From Pseudomonas ceruminis (GTDB lineage: Bacteria; Pseudomonadota; Gammaproteobacteria; Pseudomonadales; Pseudomonadaceae), in the NCBI RefSeq assembly GCF_021602025.1, contig NZ_BQHW01000006.1:1-64000 (forward strand): 64,000 bases of DNA, in the 5' to 3' direction. Position 1 is the stretch's first letter; each line of letters begins with the position of its first letter. Shown piece by piece: positions 18,290 to 27,997 of the stretch. The position numbers and the translations under genes were made by a program. The notes under the pieces were generated by a model, which was not told the origin of the DNA, made no database searches, and saw nothing but the letters and a program-made list of their open reading frames with translations.

Positions 18290-19174
18290 TCAGGCGTTTA
18301 CCAATCGCTCGACCAACCCGGCCGCATACCCAGGCAGCACCGTGAAATCCCGCGCGCATAACAGCAACCGGCGATTGGCCCACTCCTCGCGCAGCGCGAC
18401 CCAATGCATCGGCAACAGGTCTTCCCAGCGCTTCACCGCTGCCAGCGGCACTACGCCCACCCCGGCGCCCCCGGCGACCATACGGATCACCCCGTCAAAG
18501 CCCTCCGCGCGGACCCGCACGCGCATGCGCCGGCCCTCGTGCAGGGCCTGCTCCTCCAGATACAGCGCCAGGGCGCTGTTCGCCCCCAACCCCACATGGC
18601 CATGGGCAAGGCTGTCGACAAAATTGGGCGCTGACGCCGAGCTGAGAGGGTGGTCCAGCGGCATGACCAACACCAGCGGGTCGTCGCGAAACGGCAGCGT
18701 CTGCAGGTGCGTGCTGGGGGCTGCAGTGGAGATGATGCCCAGGTCGGCCATGCCCTGGGTGATCGAATGCACGATCCGCAGGCTCGGCAGTTCCTGGACA
18801 TCGACACTGACGCCGGGGTTGTCGGCGAGGTACCTGGCCAGCAGCTCCGGCAAGTATTCGGCCAGCGCCGCCGTATTGCACAACAGGCGCACTTGGCCCT
18901 GTTGGCCCTGGGCATATTGGGCGAGATCGAACTGCAGGCGTTCGACCTGCTGGCCGATCAGCCTGGCATGCTGGAGCAATGCCTGCCCGGCAGGTGTCGG
19001 TTGCACGCCACGGCGATTGCGCTCCAGCAAAGGCGTGCCCAAGGAGGCCTCCATGGCGCGGATTCGCGCACTGGCAGCCGGTAGCGACAGGTGGCTGTGG
19101 CGGGCGCCGGCGGTGATATTGCCGCACTCCAGGGTGTGCTGGAAAAGCGTAAGGTCTATCAGGTCGAAATGCAT
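18290..19174 (-). CDS. LysR-family transcriptional regulator
   Basis: The 294-residue protein has the LysR winged helix at residues 1-60 (MHFDLIDLTLFQHTLECGNI, with SLPAASARIRAMEA as recognition helix) and a periplasmic-binding-like effector domain. The product ends near GYAAGLVERLVNA. It is divergent from the TauE/SafE exporter, with 77 nt between the starts, so it probably controls that transporter. The ligand is not known. Confidence 0.9.
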   Translation of the reverse strand: MHFDLIDLTLFQHTLECGNITAGARHSHLSLPAASARIRAMEASLGTPLLERNRRGVQPTPAGQALLQHARLIGQQVERLQFDLAQYAQGQQGQVRLLCNTAALAEYLPELLARYLADNPGVSVDVQELPSLRIVHSITQGMADLGIISTAAPSTHLQTLPFRDDPLVLVMPLDHPLSSASAPNFVDSLAHGHVGLGANSALALYLEEQALHEGRRMRVRVRAEGFDGVIRMVAGGAGVGVVPLAAVKRWEDLLPMHWVALREEWANRRLLLCARDFTVLPGYAAGLVERLVNA

Positions 19175-19251
19175 CAGCCTCTGTCCTGGCGATAGTCTGG
19201 GTAAGGAGATGGCAGATTTTCAGCCGGCCGCTGGCGCGCCATCATACCGGC

Positions 19252-20016
19252 ATGGATACCATACTTGCTTTCTACCAGAATATTGGCCCAGCGCTTTCGC
19301 TGCTGGTGGTTGTCACCTTCATCCTGGCCGGCACGGTCAAAGGTGTGATTGGCCTTGGCCTGCCTACCGTCGCCATGGGGTTGCTTGGCCTGGCTATGCC
19401 TCCGGCGCAGGCTGCAGCCTTGCTTATCGTGCCGTCAACCCTCACCAACCTCTGGCAACTGGCCGCTGGCGGGCATCTGCTGGCGCTCTTGCGGCGTCTT
19501 GGGCCGACGTTGGCGGCAATCTTCGTTGGCACATTGGTTGGCAGTGCCTGGCTTGGAATCAACAGCGGCCTATGGGCGGCGCATGCATTGGGTGCGGCGT
19601 TGCTGGTGTATGCGGCCTATGGGCTGCTCGGACCGGGGTTGCGGCTGGCCCCAGGGCGGGAAGGCTGGCTGGGGCCGCTGTGCGGGCTGCTGACCGGGCT
19701 GGTCACAGCCGTCACGGGCGTGTTCGTGATGCCCGCAGTGCCTTACCTGCAGAGCCTGGGCCTGAGCCGCGATGAACTGATCCAGGCGCTGGGCCTGTCG
19801 TTCACCGTCTCGACCGTGGCGTTGGCTCTGGGCCTGGCCGGGCAGGATGCCCTGGGGAGCCAGGCACTGGGGGCTTCATTGCTGATGCTGGCGCCAGCGC
19901 TGCTGGGCATGCTGGCGGGCCAGTGGTTGCGCCAGCGCATCAGTGCTGCCCTGTTCAAGCGCTGCTTCTTCATCGGCATGGCCGTACTCGGCGGCCATCT
20001 GCTGATCAACGGCTAG
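19252..20016 (+). CDS. TauE/SafE-family sulfite/organic-anion exporter
   Basis: This 254-residue inner-membrane protein has about eight hydrophobic helices and the internal repeat of the TauE/SafE (DUF81) family: first half GTVKGVIGLGLPTVAMGLLG, second half CGLLTGLVTAVTGVFVMP. Family members export sulfite, sulfoacetate or other organosulfur anions. The substrate here is unknown and there is no sulfur gene beside it. The divergent LysR gene is the likely regulator. Its 3' end overlaps the convergent ABM gene by 11 nt. Confidence 0.87.
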   Translation: MDTILAFYQNIGPALSLLVVVTFILAGTVKGVIGLGLPTVAMGLLGLAMPPAQAAALLIVPSTLTNLWQLAAGGHLLALLRRLGPTLAAIFVGTLVGSAWLGINSGLWAAHALGAALLVYAAYGLLGPGLRLAPGREGWLGPLCGLLTGLVTAVTGVFVMPAVPYLQSLGLSRDELIQALGLSFTVSTVALALGLAGQDALGSQALGASLLMLAPALLGMLAGQWLRQRISAALFKRCFFIGMAVLGGHLLING

Positions 20017-20320
20017 CAGAGGATGCGCTGAGCATCTCGATAGCCTGGATATCGAAGTCACGCTCCAGGTAGTCCATGCGCTTTTCGAAGAACTCGACCA
20101 TGTGTGGCAAGGCCGAATGCACGTCCAGGGCTGCCTTGCTGGCCCACACCTCGAAGAACACGAACAGGCTGGGGTCTGCCTTGTCGCGCAGCATGTGGTA
20201 TTCGATACAGCCTGGTTCCTGGCGACTCGGTTCGACGTAGGCACGGAACAGGGTTTCGAAAGCCTCCGCCATTTCCGGACGGGTCTTGGCCTTGAGGATA
20301 AAAGCGTGCTGCTCGCTCAT
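20006..20320 (-). CDS. Antibiotic biosynthesis monooxygenase (ABM) family protein
   Basis: The 104-residue protein has the dimeric alpha-beta-barrel ABM fold, recognised by KAKTRPEMAEAFETLFRAYV, EPGCIEYHMLRDKADPSLFV and FFEVWASKAALDVH. Members include YgiN-type quinol monooxygenases. Its neighbour mdaB encodes a quinone reductase; in E. coli mdaB and ygiN are paired and proposed to run a quinone redox cycle, so YgiN-like function is plausible. It is divergent from mdaB with 162 nt between them. Confidence 0.85.
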   Translation of the reverse strand: MSEQHAFILKAKTRPEMAEAFETLFRAYVEPSRQEPGCIEYHMLRDKADPSLFVFFEVWASKAALDVHSALPHMVEFFEKRMDYLERDFDIQAIEMLSASSASR

Positions 20321-20482
20321 GGGTCGCTATTCGGTGATGGATGATGAAACGATTCTAAGGCAATAATTACCTGAGCATTCGTGACTATGGATCAATTGTA
20401 TTTTGACCCATGGCTGCTGTTTCCCGTGCCAGCGGGCCTCTAATCTGCCGGTCATTCCATTTGACTCGACCCCGAGGTCAGC

Positions 20483-21073
20483 ATGAAAAAGATTCTTCTG
20501 CTCAATGGCGGTAAACAGTTCGCCCACTCCGATGGCCGCCTCAATCAGACCCTGCACGACGCCGCCCTTGCGCATTTGGATCGCGCCGGTTTCGATGTGC
20601 AGCAAACCTTCATCGACGGTGGCTATGACGTCCAGGCCGAGGTCGAGAAATACCTCTGGGCCGATGTGGTGATCTACCAGATGCCAGGCTGGTGGATGGG
20701 CGCGCCCTGGACCGTTAAAAAGTACATCGACGAAGTCTTCACCGCCGGCCACGGCAGCCTCTACGCCAACGACGGCCGTACCCGTTCGGATGCCTCGCAG
20801 AAATACGGCAGCGGTGGCCTGGTGCAGGGCAAGCAGTACATGCTGTCGCTGACCTGGAATGCCCCACAACAGGCCTTCGACGACCCGAGCGATTTCTTCG
20901 AGGGCAAAGGCGTGGATGCGGTCTACTTCCCGTTCCACAAGGCCAACCAGTTCCTCGGCATGGCCGGCCTGCCGACCTTCCTTGCGGTGGATGTGATGAA
21001 ACGCCCGGATGTGCCGGCGGCGCTGGCGGCGTATGAAGCGCATTTGAATCAGGTCTTCGGCAAGGCTCAGTAA
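20483..21073 (+). CDS. mdaB: MdaB-type NAD(P)H:quinone oxidoreductase
   Basis: The 196-residue flavoprotein matches MdaB (modulator of drug activity B): MKKILLLNGGKQFAHSDGRL at the start, YQMPGWWMGAPWTVKKYIDE in the FAD/substrate site, and SLTWNAPQQAFDDP. It reduces quinones by two electrons with NADPH. It is preceded by GAGGTCAGC and transcribed away from the ABM gene. A LysR gene follows on the same strand and may regulate it. Confidence 0.93.
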   Translation: MKKILLLNGGKQFAHSDGRLNQTLHDAALAHLDRAGFDVQQTFIDGGYDVQAEVEKYLWADVVIYQMPGWWMGAPWTVKKYIDEVFTAGHGSLYANDGRTRSDASQKYGSGGLVQGKQYMLSLTWNAPQQAFDDPSDFFEGKGVDAVYFPFHKANQFLGMAGLPTFLAVDVMKRPDVPAALAAYEAHLNQVFGKAQ

Positions 21074-21164
21074 GCGCCGTTGCCAGGGGCTGCATGGCGG
21101 CCCCCTTGCGCGGGCTTCGCGCAACAGCTATCAATCTGGGCATCTTCCCTCCAAGGCCTTCTGT

Positions 21165-22061
21165 GTGAAAACCCGATCCGAAGAACTGCAGGTATTCGTT
21201 GCCGTGATCGATTGCGGCTCGATCTCTGCTGCCGCCGAGCAGATGGGCCAGACGCCGTCGGCGGTCAGCCGCACCTTGTCACGCCTGGAGGCCAAGCTCG
21301 GCACCACCTTGGTCAACCGCACCACTCGGCGCATGGACTTGACCGAAGAAGGCCGCTTCTTCCTCGAACGCTCACGCCGGGTGCTTGAGCAGATGGACGA
21401 CATGGAAGAGCGCCTGTCGATGAACCGCCAGACCCCATCCGGGCGCCTGCGCATCAATGCCGCGGCGCCTTTCATGCTGCATGCCATCCTGCCCTGGATC
21501 GGTGAGTTCCGCCGGCAGTACCCCGGCATCGAGTTGGAGCTCAACACCGATGACCTGATCATCGACCTGCTGGAGCAGAGTACCGATGTGGCGATCCGTA
21601 TCGGTGAACTGGCTGACTCCAGCCTGCATGCCCGTTCACTCGGCTGCAGCCCGGTCCAGGTCCTGGCCAGCCCCGCCTATCTGGAGCGCCATGGCACGCC
21701 GCAGCAGGTTGAAGACCTGAACAACCATTGCCTGCTCGGTTTCAGCCAGCCTGAGTCACTCAACCAGTGGCCACTGCGCCACGCCCAGGGTGACCGTTGG
21801 CCGATCCGCCCGGCGCTGATTGCCTCTAGCGGCGAAACCCTGCGCCAACTGGCATTGGCCGGGGAGGGCATCGTCAGCCTCTCGCACTTCATGACCCACG
21901 AAGACATCCGCGCCGGCCGCCTGCACGTGCTGTTGAGCGATGCCAACAACGGTTACCGCCAGCCGATCCACGCTGTTTATTACCGCAACACGCAATTGGC
22001 CCTGCGTATCCAATGTTTCCTCGATTTCATCCAGCGCAAGCTGGCGATGTACGCCTGCTGA
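21165..22061 (+). CDS. LysR-family regulator downstream of mdaB
   Basis: This 298-residue protein begins at GTG with MKTRSEELQVFVAVIDCGSI and has the LysR DNA-binding domain (residues 1-62) followed by an effector domain of the CrgA/DmlR type (ending IQCFLDFIQRKLA). The GTG start is needed to keep the full wing-helix domain. It is 91 nt after mdaB in the same orientation. CrgA-like LysR proteins often regulate adjacent mdaB-type oxidoreductases; this link is inference. Confidence 0.9.
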   Translation: MKTRSEELQVFVAVIDCGSISAAAEQMGQTPSAVSRTLSRLEAKLGTTLVNRTTRRMDLTEEGRFFLERSRRVLEQMDDMEERLSMNRQTPSGRLRINAAAPFMLHAILPWIGEFRRQYPGIELELNTDDLIIDLLEQSTDVAIRIGELADSSLHARSLGCSPVQVLASPAYLERHGTPQQVEDLNNHCLLGFSQPESLNQWPLRHAQGDRWPIRPALIASSGETLRQLALAGEGIVSLSHFMTHEDIRAGRLHVLLSDANNGYRQPIHAVYYRNTQLALRIQCFLDFIQRKLAMYAC

Positions 22062-22178
22062 GTTGCCTGAACGCGACAAATCCTGCCCACGGGCGGCGAA
22101 ACTTCCTCCGTGTGATTGCACAGTCGACGCGCTTGGGCCTTACTGAGTGATCAACAAAAACAACACCAAGGAAGTGTC

Positions 22179-23846
22179 ATGCGTATTGTCCTGTTTCAGC
22201 CCTTGGCGCTCGGGGCCGCAATCCTGAGCTGTTCTTCGGCTTATGCGGTAACGCTGGAAGGTGGTGCGGTGGCCGCGCCCGATCAATATGGCGCACAGGT
22301 AGCCGCTGACATTCTGAAGAAAGGCGGCAACGCCGTGGACGCGGCAGTGGCAACCGCCTTTACGCTGGCGGTGACCTACCCGGAAGCCGGCAACATTGGT
22401 GGCGGCGGTTTCATGACCCTGTTCGTCGACGGCAAACCCTACTTCCTCGACTACCGTGAAGTCGCGCCCAAAGCGGCAACCCGTACCATGTACCTGGATG
22501 ACAAGGGTGAGGTCATCGAGAACCTCAGCCTGGTGGGTGTTCGCGCCGCAGGCGTGCCCGGCACCGTGATGGGGCTGTGGGAAGCGCACCAGAAGTTTGG
22601 CAAGTTGCCCTGGAGCGAGTTGCTGACCCCGGCCATCGGCTATGCGAAAAACGGTTTCAAGGTGGCCGAGAAGCAGTACCAGTACCGCAACGATGCCCAA
22701 GGCATGTTCAAGACCGCGACCAACTTCAACGACTATTTCGGCAACATGAAAGTGGGCGAGGCATTCAAGCAGCCAGAACTGGCGCAGACCCTTGAGCGCA
22801 TTGCCGATAAAGGGGTGAGCGAGTTCTACCAGGGCAAGACCGCTGAGCTGCTGGTAGCCCAGATGCAGGCTGACAAGGGCCTGATCACCCAGCAAGACCT
22901 TCGGGACTACAAGGCCGTATGGCGTGAACCGATGGCCCTGAGCTGGCGCGGCAATGTGGTGTACACCGCGCCACCGCCAAGCTCCGGTGGCGTGGCCCTG
23001 GCCCAGCTACTGGGCATCAAGGAAGAGCGTGCGGCGGACTTCAAGGGGGTGGCGCACAACTCGGCGCAATACATCCACCTGCTGGCTGAAATCGAGAAGC
23101 GTGTGTTCGCCGACCGCGCCGACTACCTCGGTGACCCTGCCTTTACCAAGGTGCCGGTTGACCAACTGATTGCCAAGGACTACCTGGCCAAGCGGGCAAG
23201 CCAGGTCAACCCGAACGCCATCTCTGACACCGACAAGGTCAAGCCGGGGCTGGAGCCGCACCAGACCACTCACTTCTCGATCGTCGACAAGCAAGGCAAT
23301 GCGGTGAGCAACACTTACACCCTCAACCTCGACTACGGCAGCGGGGTGGTGGTCAAGGGCGCCGGCTTCCTGCTCAACGACGAGATGGACGACTTCAGTG
23401 CCAAGCCTGGCGCCGCCAACGCCTTTGGCGTGGTCGGCGGTGACGCCAATGCCATCGAGCCAGGCAAGCGCATGCTGTCGTCCATGAGCCCGAGCCTGAT
23501 GACCCGCGATGGCAAGGTGGTGCTGGTGATCGGTACCCCGGGCGGGTCGCGGATCTTCACCTCGATCTTCCAGGTGATGAACAACCTGTACGACTACGGT
23601 ATGCCGCTGGATAAGGCCGTGGCGGCGCAGCGTGTGCATCATCAGTTGCAGCCCAAGGACACCGTCTATTTCGACAGCTATGCACCGCTCACCGGGGCGG
23701 TGGCGGATGACCTGAAGAAGATGGGCTATGTGCTGGAGGATCAGGGTTGGGAGATGGGCGATATCCAGGCCATCCGGGTGGACGGGGCGAAGCTGGAAAC
23801 GGCTTCTGATCCGCGCGGGCGCGGAGTGGGGGTGGTCGTTAAGTAG
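22179..23846 (+). CDS. ggt: Gamma-glutamyltransferase (periplasmic)
   Basis: The 555-residue proenzyme transfers or hydrolyses the gamma-glutamyl group of glutathione. A signal peptide ends near residue 23 (SSAYAVT). The precursor self-cleaves before the nucleophilic Thr in HQTTHFSIVD (about residue 363), giving large and small subunits. The small subunit keeps the NTYTLNLDYGSG block and the oxyanion-type LSSMSPSLM and GTPGGSRI loops. The start is the ATG preceded by AAGGAAG; upstream in-frame codons would spoil the signal peptide. It is monocistronic. Confidence 0.96.
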   Translation: MRIVLFQPLALGAAILSCSSAYAVTLEGGAVAAPDQYGAQVAADILKKGGNAVDAAVATAFTLAVTYPEAGNIGGGGFMTLFVDGKPYFLDYREVAPKAATRTMYLDDKGEVIENLSLVGVRAAGVPGTVMGLWEAHQKFGKLPWSELLTPAIGYAKNGFKVAEKQYQYRNDAQGMFKTATNFNDYFGNMKVGEAFKQPELAQTLERIADKGVSEFYQGKTAELLVAQMQADKGLITQQDLRDYKAVWREPMALSWRGNVVYTAPPPSSGGVALAQLLGIKEERAADFKGVAHNSAQYIHLLAEIEKRVFADRADYLGDPAFTKVPVDQLIAKDYLAKRASQVNPNAISDTDKVKPGLEPHQTTHFSIVDKQGNAVSNTYTLNLDYGSGVVVKGAGFLLNDEMDDFSAKPGAANAFGVVGGDANAIEPGKRMLSSMSPSLMTRDGKVVLVIGTPGGSRIFTSIFQVMNNLYDYGMPLDKAVAAQRVHHQLQPKDTVYFDSYAPLTGAVADDLKKMGYVLEDQGWEMGDIQAIRVDGAKLETASDPRGRGVGVVVK

Positions 23847-23887
23847 CCTGTTTTCAGCTTTTTGGCTTTGTCGCCGGCATGCCGGCT

Positions 23888-23933
23888 CCCAAAAGTACCC
23901 CGCACGCCCAGGGGGCAGTGGGGTACCTTTGGG
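23888..23933. repeat. Hairpin-forming inverted repeat after ggt
   Basis: Arms CCCAAAAGTACCCC and GGGGTACCTTTGGG pair with one mismatch around an 18-nt GC-rich loop. It lies 41 nt after the ggt stop and may terminate ggt from the + side, though no T-run follows. An extragenic palindrome is the alternative. Confidence 0.6.
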
Positions 23934-24010
23934 AGCAACTTGCTCAACCGTCTATACGTTGACGCACTTGCTGTGGAATCGGTGTGCCGGGGCCGACCAC
24001 CGCGTTGCCT

Positions 24011-24037
24011 GCTTCGCGGGGCAAGCCCGCTCCCACA
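24011..24037. repeat. REP-like extragenic palindrome
   Basis: GCTTCGCGGGGCAAGCCCGC followed by TCCCACA is the core of the P. putida REP sequence. It sits in the ggt-mcpS convergent intergenic region. Assignment is by recognition of the core, not by alignment. Confidence 0.65.
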
Positions 24038-24082
24038 TCGAGCTTGTGTGGCGCGAGATCAGGCGCTAACAGCATGTGGAAT

Positions 24083-26002
24083 TCACACCCGGAACTGGCT
24101 GACCAACGTCTGCAAGTGCCCGCCCAGGCGCGCCAGTTCGACACTCGAAGCTGCCGTTTCATCACTGGCCGTCGCCGTCTGCTCGGACACATCTCGCACA
24201 TTCAGAATGCTGCGGCTGATCTCTTCAGCCACCGCACTCTGCTGTTCGGCCGCTGCGGCAATCTGCTGGTTCATCGACTGGATACTCGACACCGTGCCAG
24301 TGATGTTCTCCAGCGAAGCCCCGGCCTTGCGTGCCAGTTCCACACTGTTGTCGGTCAGCGTGCGGCTACCCTGCATGGCGTTGGCCACCTGCTGAGTACC
24401 GTGCTGAAGGCTGGCAACCAGCTCTTCGATCTCCTCGGTGGACTTTTGCGTACGCTGGGCCAGGCCACGGACTTCGTCGGCGACCACGGCAAATCCACGG
24501 CCCGCCTCACCGGCACGGGCCGCCTCGATCGCGGCGTTGAGCGCCAGCAGGTTGGTCTGATCGGCCACCGACTTGATCACATCCATCACGCTGCCGATCT
24601 TCTGGCTCTCCTGCTGTAACAGGCTCATGGCTTCGGTTGAGCGGTGCACTTCTTCTGCCAGGCGCTCTATCTGGCTGATTGCTTCGCCAACCACGCGATC
24701 ACCTGCGCGCGCCTCTTCGTCGGCACCGGTCGCCGCATGCGAAGCCTGTTCGGCGTTACGCGCCACTTCCTGAACGGTCGCGGCCATTTCGTGCATGGCC
24801 GTGGCGACCTGGTCGGTTTCGACCTTCTGGCTGTTGGCACCGGCACTGGTTTGCTCGGTTACCGCCGACAGCTCTTCGGCAGCGCTGGCGATTTGAGTGA
24901 CGCCGTCGCGGATGCCGCTGATCAGCTCGCGCAGGGTCGTGCCCATACGGGCGATGCCTTGCTGCAGCACGCCGATTTCATCGCGGCGGGTCACGCGCAT
25001 GTCGTGGGTGAGGTCACCACTGGCGATCTGCTCCACCGCGTGCAGGGTCTCGCGCAGTGGCCGGGTGATTTGCCGGGTGATGATGACCGCCGCCAGTACC
25101 CCGGCCAGCAGCGCCAGCAGCGTGGCGATGATCTGCAGATTACGGGCCTGGCTGCTTTCGGCGTTGCGACGCTCCAGCTGGATGTCGTACAGCGCATCGC
25201 TGCGCTTGACGATGTCGCTGCCCTGCACGGTCATTTCCGCACGGGCGACGGTGATATCGGCGATTGCATCGCGGAACTGACGCACGGCCTGGAGGTAGGC
25301 CTGTACCGACTGCTCAAATTGCTCCACGCGTGTGGTTTCGGCCGGCAACTGGCGCTTGAGGTTGTCGATTTCGACCAACGCCGCTTCGAGCTGGCGCAAT
25401 GCCGCTTGTTCGTTGGCGGCCGAGTTGTCGGCGATGTAGCCACGCACGTCGATGCGCACCAACAGCAGCTGTTGGCGCACTTTACTGATCAGCTGGTATT
25501 GCGCCAGGCGCACGCTGTCCGGCTCGGGGCGGCCCATGACATCCTGGCTGAGGCTTTCCATGGCCTCGTCAGCCTTGCCTGCCGACGCACTCATCACGCC
25601 AAGGGCGGCCCGTGAGCTCTGATAGCCGGCACGCATCTTGTTAAGCGAAACCCGGTAGTCGCTGAGGGTTTGTCCCAGCGCGTTCAGCAGCTTGACGTTC
25701 TCTGGGCTCTTGAAGGTGCCGGCCAGGTACTCCTGCTGTTTGCTGAAAATGTCGAGCTTGGCCTGCGTGTTGGCCGCTGCGGCATCGTCGCCGTCGGCGA
25801 TCATGTACTGCAGGCGCGCCACACGCAGGTCGGTCAGGTCTTTGTTGAGCTGACCGATGTCGCCCATCCAGTTGCTGCGGGCGATAAGGCTGCCCAGGCT
25901 AGTCCAGCCGGTCAGGGCCAGCAGGGCGGTAAGGATCAGCACCAGGCCGAAGCCCAGGCCGAGTTTGAGGTTTACGCTGATATTGGCGAACCAGCTGTTC
26001 AT
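24083..26002 (-). CDS. mcpS: Methyl-accepting chemotaxis protein with HBM sensor, McpS-like
   Basis: This 639-residue chemoreceptor has TM1 at about residues 13-35, a long all-helical periplasmic ligand domain (about 36-285) of the HBM type, TM2 (about 290-310), HAMP, and a cytoplasmic signalling domain whose tip includes [15 protein letters not shown] and the hairpin [28 protein letters not shown]. Length, sensor class and its place next to pcaHG and ggt match P. putida McpS, which senses TCA-cycle intermediates such as malate and succinate. Ligand specificity is inferred. A good FliA promoter lies upstream, and GGAGAG precedes the ATG. Confidence 0.9.
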   Translation of the reverse strand: MNSWFANISVNLKLGLGFGLVLILTALLALTGWTSLGSLIARSNWMGDIGQLNKDLTDLRVARLQYMIADGDDAAAANTQAKLDIFSKQQEYLAGTFKSPENVKLLNALGQTLSDYRVSLNKMRAGYQSSRAALGVMSASAGKADEAMESLSQDVMGRPEPDSVRLAQYQLISKVRQQLLLVRIDVRGYIADNSAANEQAALRQLEAALVEIDNLKRQLPAETTRVEQFEQSVQAYLQAVRQFRDAIADITVARAEMTVQGSDIVKRSDALYDIQLERRNAESSQARNLQIIATLLALLAGVLAAVIITRQITRPLRETLHAVEQIASGDLTHDMRVTRRDEIGVLQQGIARMGTTLRELISGIRDGVTQIASAAEELSAVTEQTSAGANSQKVETDQVATAMHEMAATVQEVARNAEQASHAATGADEEARAGDRVVGEAISQIERLAEEVHRSTEAMSLLQQESQKIGSVMDVIKSVADQTNLLALNAAIEAARAGEAGRGFAVVADEVRGLAQRTQKSTEEIEELVASLQHGTQQVANAMQGSRTLTDNSVELARKAGASLENITGTVSSIQSMNQQIAAAAEQQSAVAEEISRSILNVRDVSEQTATASDETAASSVELARLGGHLQTLVSQFRV

Positions 26003-26087
26003 GCACGCTCTCCAGAAATGATTTCGCTTACTTGATCTTCGATCGCGAAGCGTTGTTATTCTGGATGCCCGCTGAATCGTGCAGGGG

Positions 26088-26114
26088 TTATCGGCAAGCA
26101 GGGGTGAAGCTGAA
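26088..26114 (-). promoter_or_regulatory. FliA (sigma-28) promoter of the mcpS-like gene
   Basis: On the minus strand the sequence gives TTCAGCTT, an 11-nt spacer, then GCCGATAA. The -10 element is identical to the flagellar sigma-28 consensus, and the -35 matches TAAAGTTT at 5 of 8 positions with the correct spacing. It lies about 85 nt before the chemoreceptor ATG. This fits co-regulation with flagellar genes. Confidence 0.75.
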
Positions 26115-26193
26115 ACGCTTTTTCAGCAATTTTTCGCCCTGTACAAACGTTTGCTTTTGCGGGTTCCGCCGCTTGCCGAACTTGCAGATACCC

Positions 26194-27078
26194 TTACAAG
26201 CTGCGTGCACTGAAGGTGTCGCAACTGTTCACTTCACCTTTGGCGAACCCAGCCTTGAACCAACGTACCCGCTGAGCCGAGGTGCCATGGGTGAAGGAGT
26301 CAGGCACCACGCGCCCCTGGCCCTGCTGCTGCAGGCGGTCATCACCAATGGCATTGGCCGCATTCAACGCTTCCTCGACATCCCCCGGCTCAAGCCAGTT
26401 GAGGCGTTGCTGCGCCTGATAGGCCCACACACCGGCCAGGCAGTCGGCTTGCAGTTCCTGGCGCACCAACAGGCCATTGTCACCCTCCAGGCGTTGGCCG
26501 TTGCGGCGGGCCGCGTCGACCTTGGCCGAGACGCCGAGCAACGTCTGCACGTGGTGGCCGATTTCGTGGGCGATCACGTAGGCCTGGGCGAAATCACCGG
26601 CGGCGGCGAAACGGGTTTCCATTTCACGGAAGAACGACATGTCCAGGTAAACCCGCTGGTCCGCCGGGCAGTAGAACGGGCCGACCGCCGCCGAAGCGAA
26701 GCCGCAAGCGGAATTGACCTGGCCACTGAACAGCACCAGCTTGGGGTCGCGGTACTGCTTGCCAGCCTGGGAGAACAAGGCCTTCCACGTGTCTTCGGTA
26801 TCGCCCAGGATCGAGGCGACGAACTGCGCCTGCTCGTCGTTGGCTGCGGGTGCCTTGTTGCCTGCACCACTGGGTGCCTGTTGCTGTTGCTCCATCTGGC
26901 CGGCGAGCTGGCCAAGTATCTGCAGCGGATCCTGGCCGGTGAGCCAGCCGATGCCGACGATGAGCAAAATGGCGCCGAGCCCGAGCCCTTTACCGCCACC
27001 AAAGCGCATACCGCCGCCGCCACCTTCGCCACGGGCATCGACTACGTTGTCGCTGCGCCGGCCTTTTCGCCATTCCAT
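26194..27078 (-). CDS. ypfJ: YpfJ-family neutral zinc metallopeptidase
   Basis: The 294-residue protein has the zinc signature HEIGHH near residue 168 (AYVIAHEIGHHVQTLLGV) in the neutral zinc metallopeptidase family (KPN_00494/YpfJ). A Gly-rich N-terminus (residues 12-30) is followed by one TM helix (about 34-50, LGAILLIVGIGWLTG) and a Gln/Ala-rich linker, so it is probably a membrane-anchored periplasmic protein. Biological substrate is unknown. It is divergent from pcaHG, with 188 nt between. Confidence 0.88.
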   Translation of the reverse strand: MEWRKGRRSDNVVDARGEGGGGGMRFGGGKGLGLGAILLIVGIGWLTGQDPLQILGQLAGQMEQQQQAPSGAGNKAPAANDEQAQFVASILGDTEDTWKALFSQAGKQYRDPKLVLFSGQVNSACGFASAAVGPFYCPADQRVYLDMSFFREMETRFAAAGDFAQAYVIAHEIGHHVQTLLGVSAKVDAARRNGQRLEGDNGLLVRQELQADCLAGVWAYQAQQRLNWLEPGDVEEALNAANAIGDDRLQQQGQGRVVPDSFTHGTSAQRVRWFKAGFAKGEVNSCDTFSARSL

Positions 27079-27141
27079 GAAATGCTCTCCAGGGCGTGAA
27101 ACATGAAGACAAAGATTAGATCACCACGGGCAAACGTACTA

Positions 27142-27165
27142 ATACATAACCATTTGGTTATGTAT
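27142..27165. promoter_or_regulatory. PcaQ-type operator upstream of pcaHG
   Basis: A perfect 24-bp inverted repeat has arms ATACATAACCA and TGGTTATGTAT around a 2-bp TT spacer. Its core ATAACC-N4-GGTTAT matches the ATAACC-N4-GGTTAA site known for the LysR activator PcaQ in rhizobia. It lies about 100 nt before pcaH. No pcaQ gene is adjacent. Confidence 0.72.
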
Positions 27166-27266
27166 AGAGCGGCTGATTTCAATATTCATCCCCCGCGACC
27201 TATCTGAAACTGCAAGTCCGCCTGCCACGCACAGGCGTTCTGATAATTCCAAGAGAGGAAAACGGC

Positions 27267-27986
27267 ATGCCCGCCCAGGACAACAGCCGCTTCGTGATCC
27301 GTGATCGCAATTGGCACCCCAAGGCGCTGACCCCCGACTACAAGACGTCCATTGCCCGCTCGCCGCGCCAGGCACTGGTCAGCATCCCGCAGTCGATCAG
27401 CGAAACCACCGGCCCCGACTTTTCCCACTTGGGCTTCGGTGCCCATGACCATGACCTGCTGCTTAATTTCAACAACGGTGGCCTGCCGATCGGTGAACGC
27501 ATCATCGTTGCCGGTCGTGTGGTCGATCAATACGGTAAACCGGTGCCCAACACCCTGGTTGAAATGTGGCAGGCCAATGCCGGTGGACGCTACCGGCACA
27601 AGAACGACCGCTACCTGGCACCGCTTGACCCGAATTTTGGCGGTGTCGGCCGCTGCCTGACCGACCGCGACGGCCACTACAGCTTCCGTACCATCAAGCC
27701 CGGCCCGTACCCTTGGCGCAATGGCCCCAACGACTGGCGCCCGGCACATATCCACTTCGCCATCAGCGGCCCGTCGATCGCCACCAAGCTGATTACCCAG
27801 CTGTATTTCGAGGGTGATCCGCTGATCCCGATGTGCCCGATCGTCAAGTCGATCGCCAACCCTGAAGCGGTGCAGCAACTGATCGCCAAGCTCGACATGG
27901 GCAGCGCCAACCCCATGGACTGCTTGGCTTATCGCTTCGACATCGTGCTGCGCGGCCAGCGCAAGACACACTTCGAGAACTGCTGA
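27267..27986 (+). CDS. pcaH: Protocatechuate 3,4-dioxygenase beta subunit
   Basis: PcaH (239 residues) is the iron-bearing subunit of the intradiol dioxygenase that cleaves protocatechuate to beta-carboxymuconate in the beta-ketoadipate pathway. Iron ligands are visible as the Tyr in [15 protein letters not shown] and the Tyr and two His of [23 protein letters not shown] precedes the ATG. pcaG follows 11 nt later, and the subunits form an (alpha-beta)12 particle in P. putida. The upstream palindrome suggests LysR-type (PcaQ) activation. Confidence 0.97.
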   Translation: MPAQDNSRFVIRDRNWHPKALTPDYKTSIARSPRQALVSIPQSISETTGPDFSHLGFGAHDHDLLLNFNNGGLPIGERIIVAGRVVDQYGKPVPNTLVEMWQANAGGRYRHKNDRYLAPLDPNFGGVGRCLTDRDGHYSFRTIKPGPYPWRNGPNDWRPAHIHFAISGPSIATKLITQLYFEGDPLIPMCPIVKSIANPEAVQQLIAKLDMGSANPMDCLAYRFDIVLRGQRKTHFENC

Positions 27987-27997
27987 GGACCCTCGCC

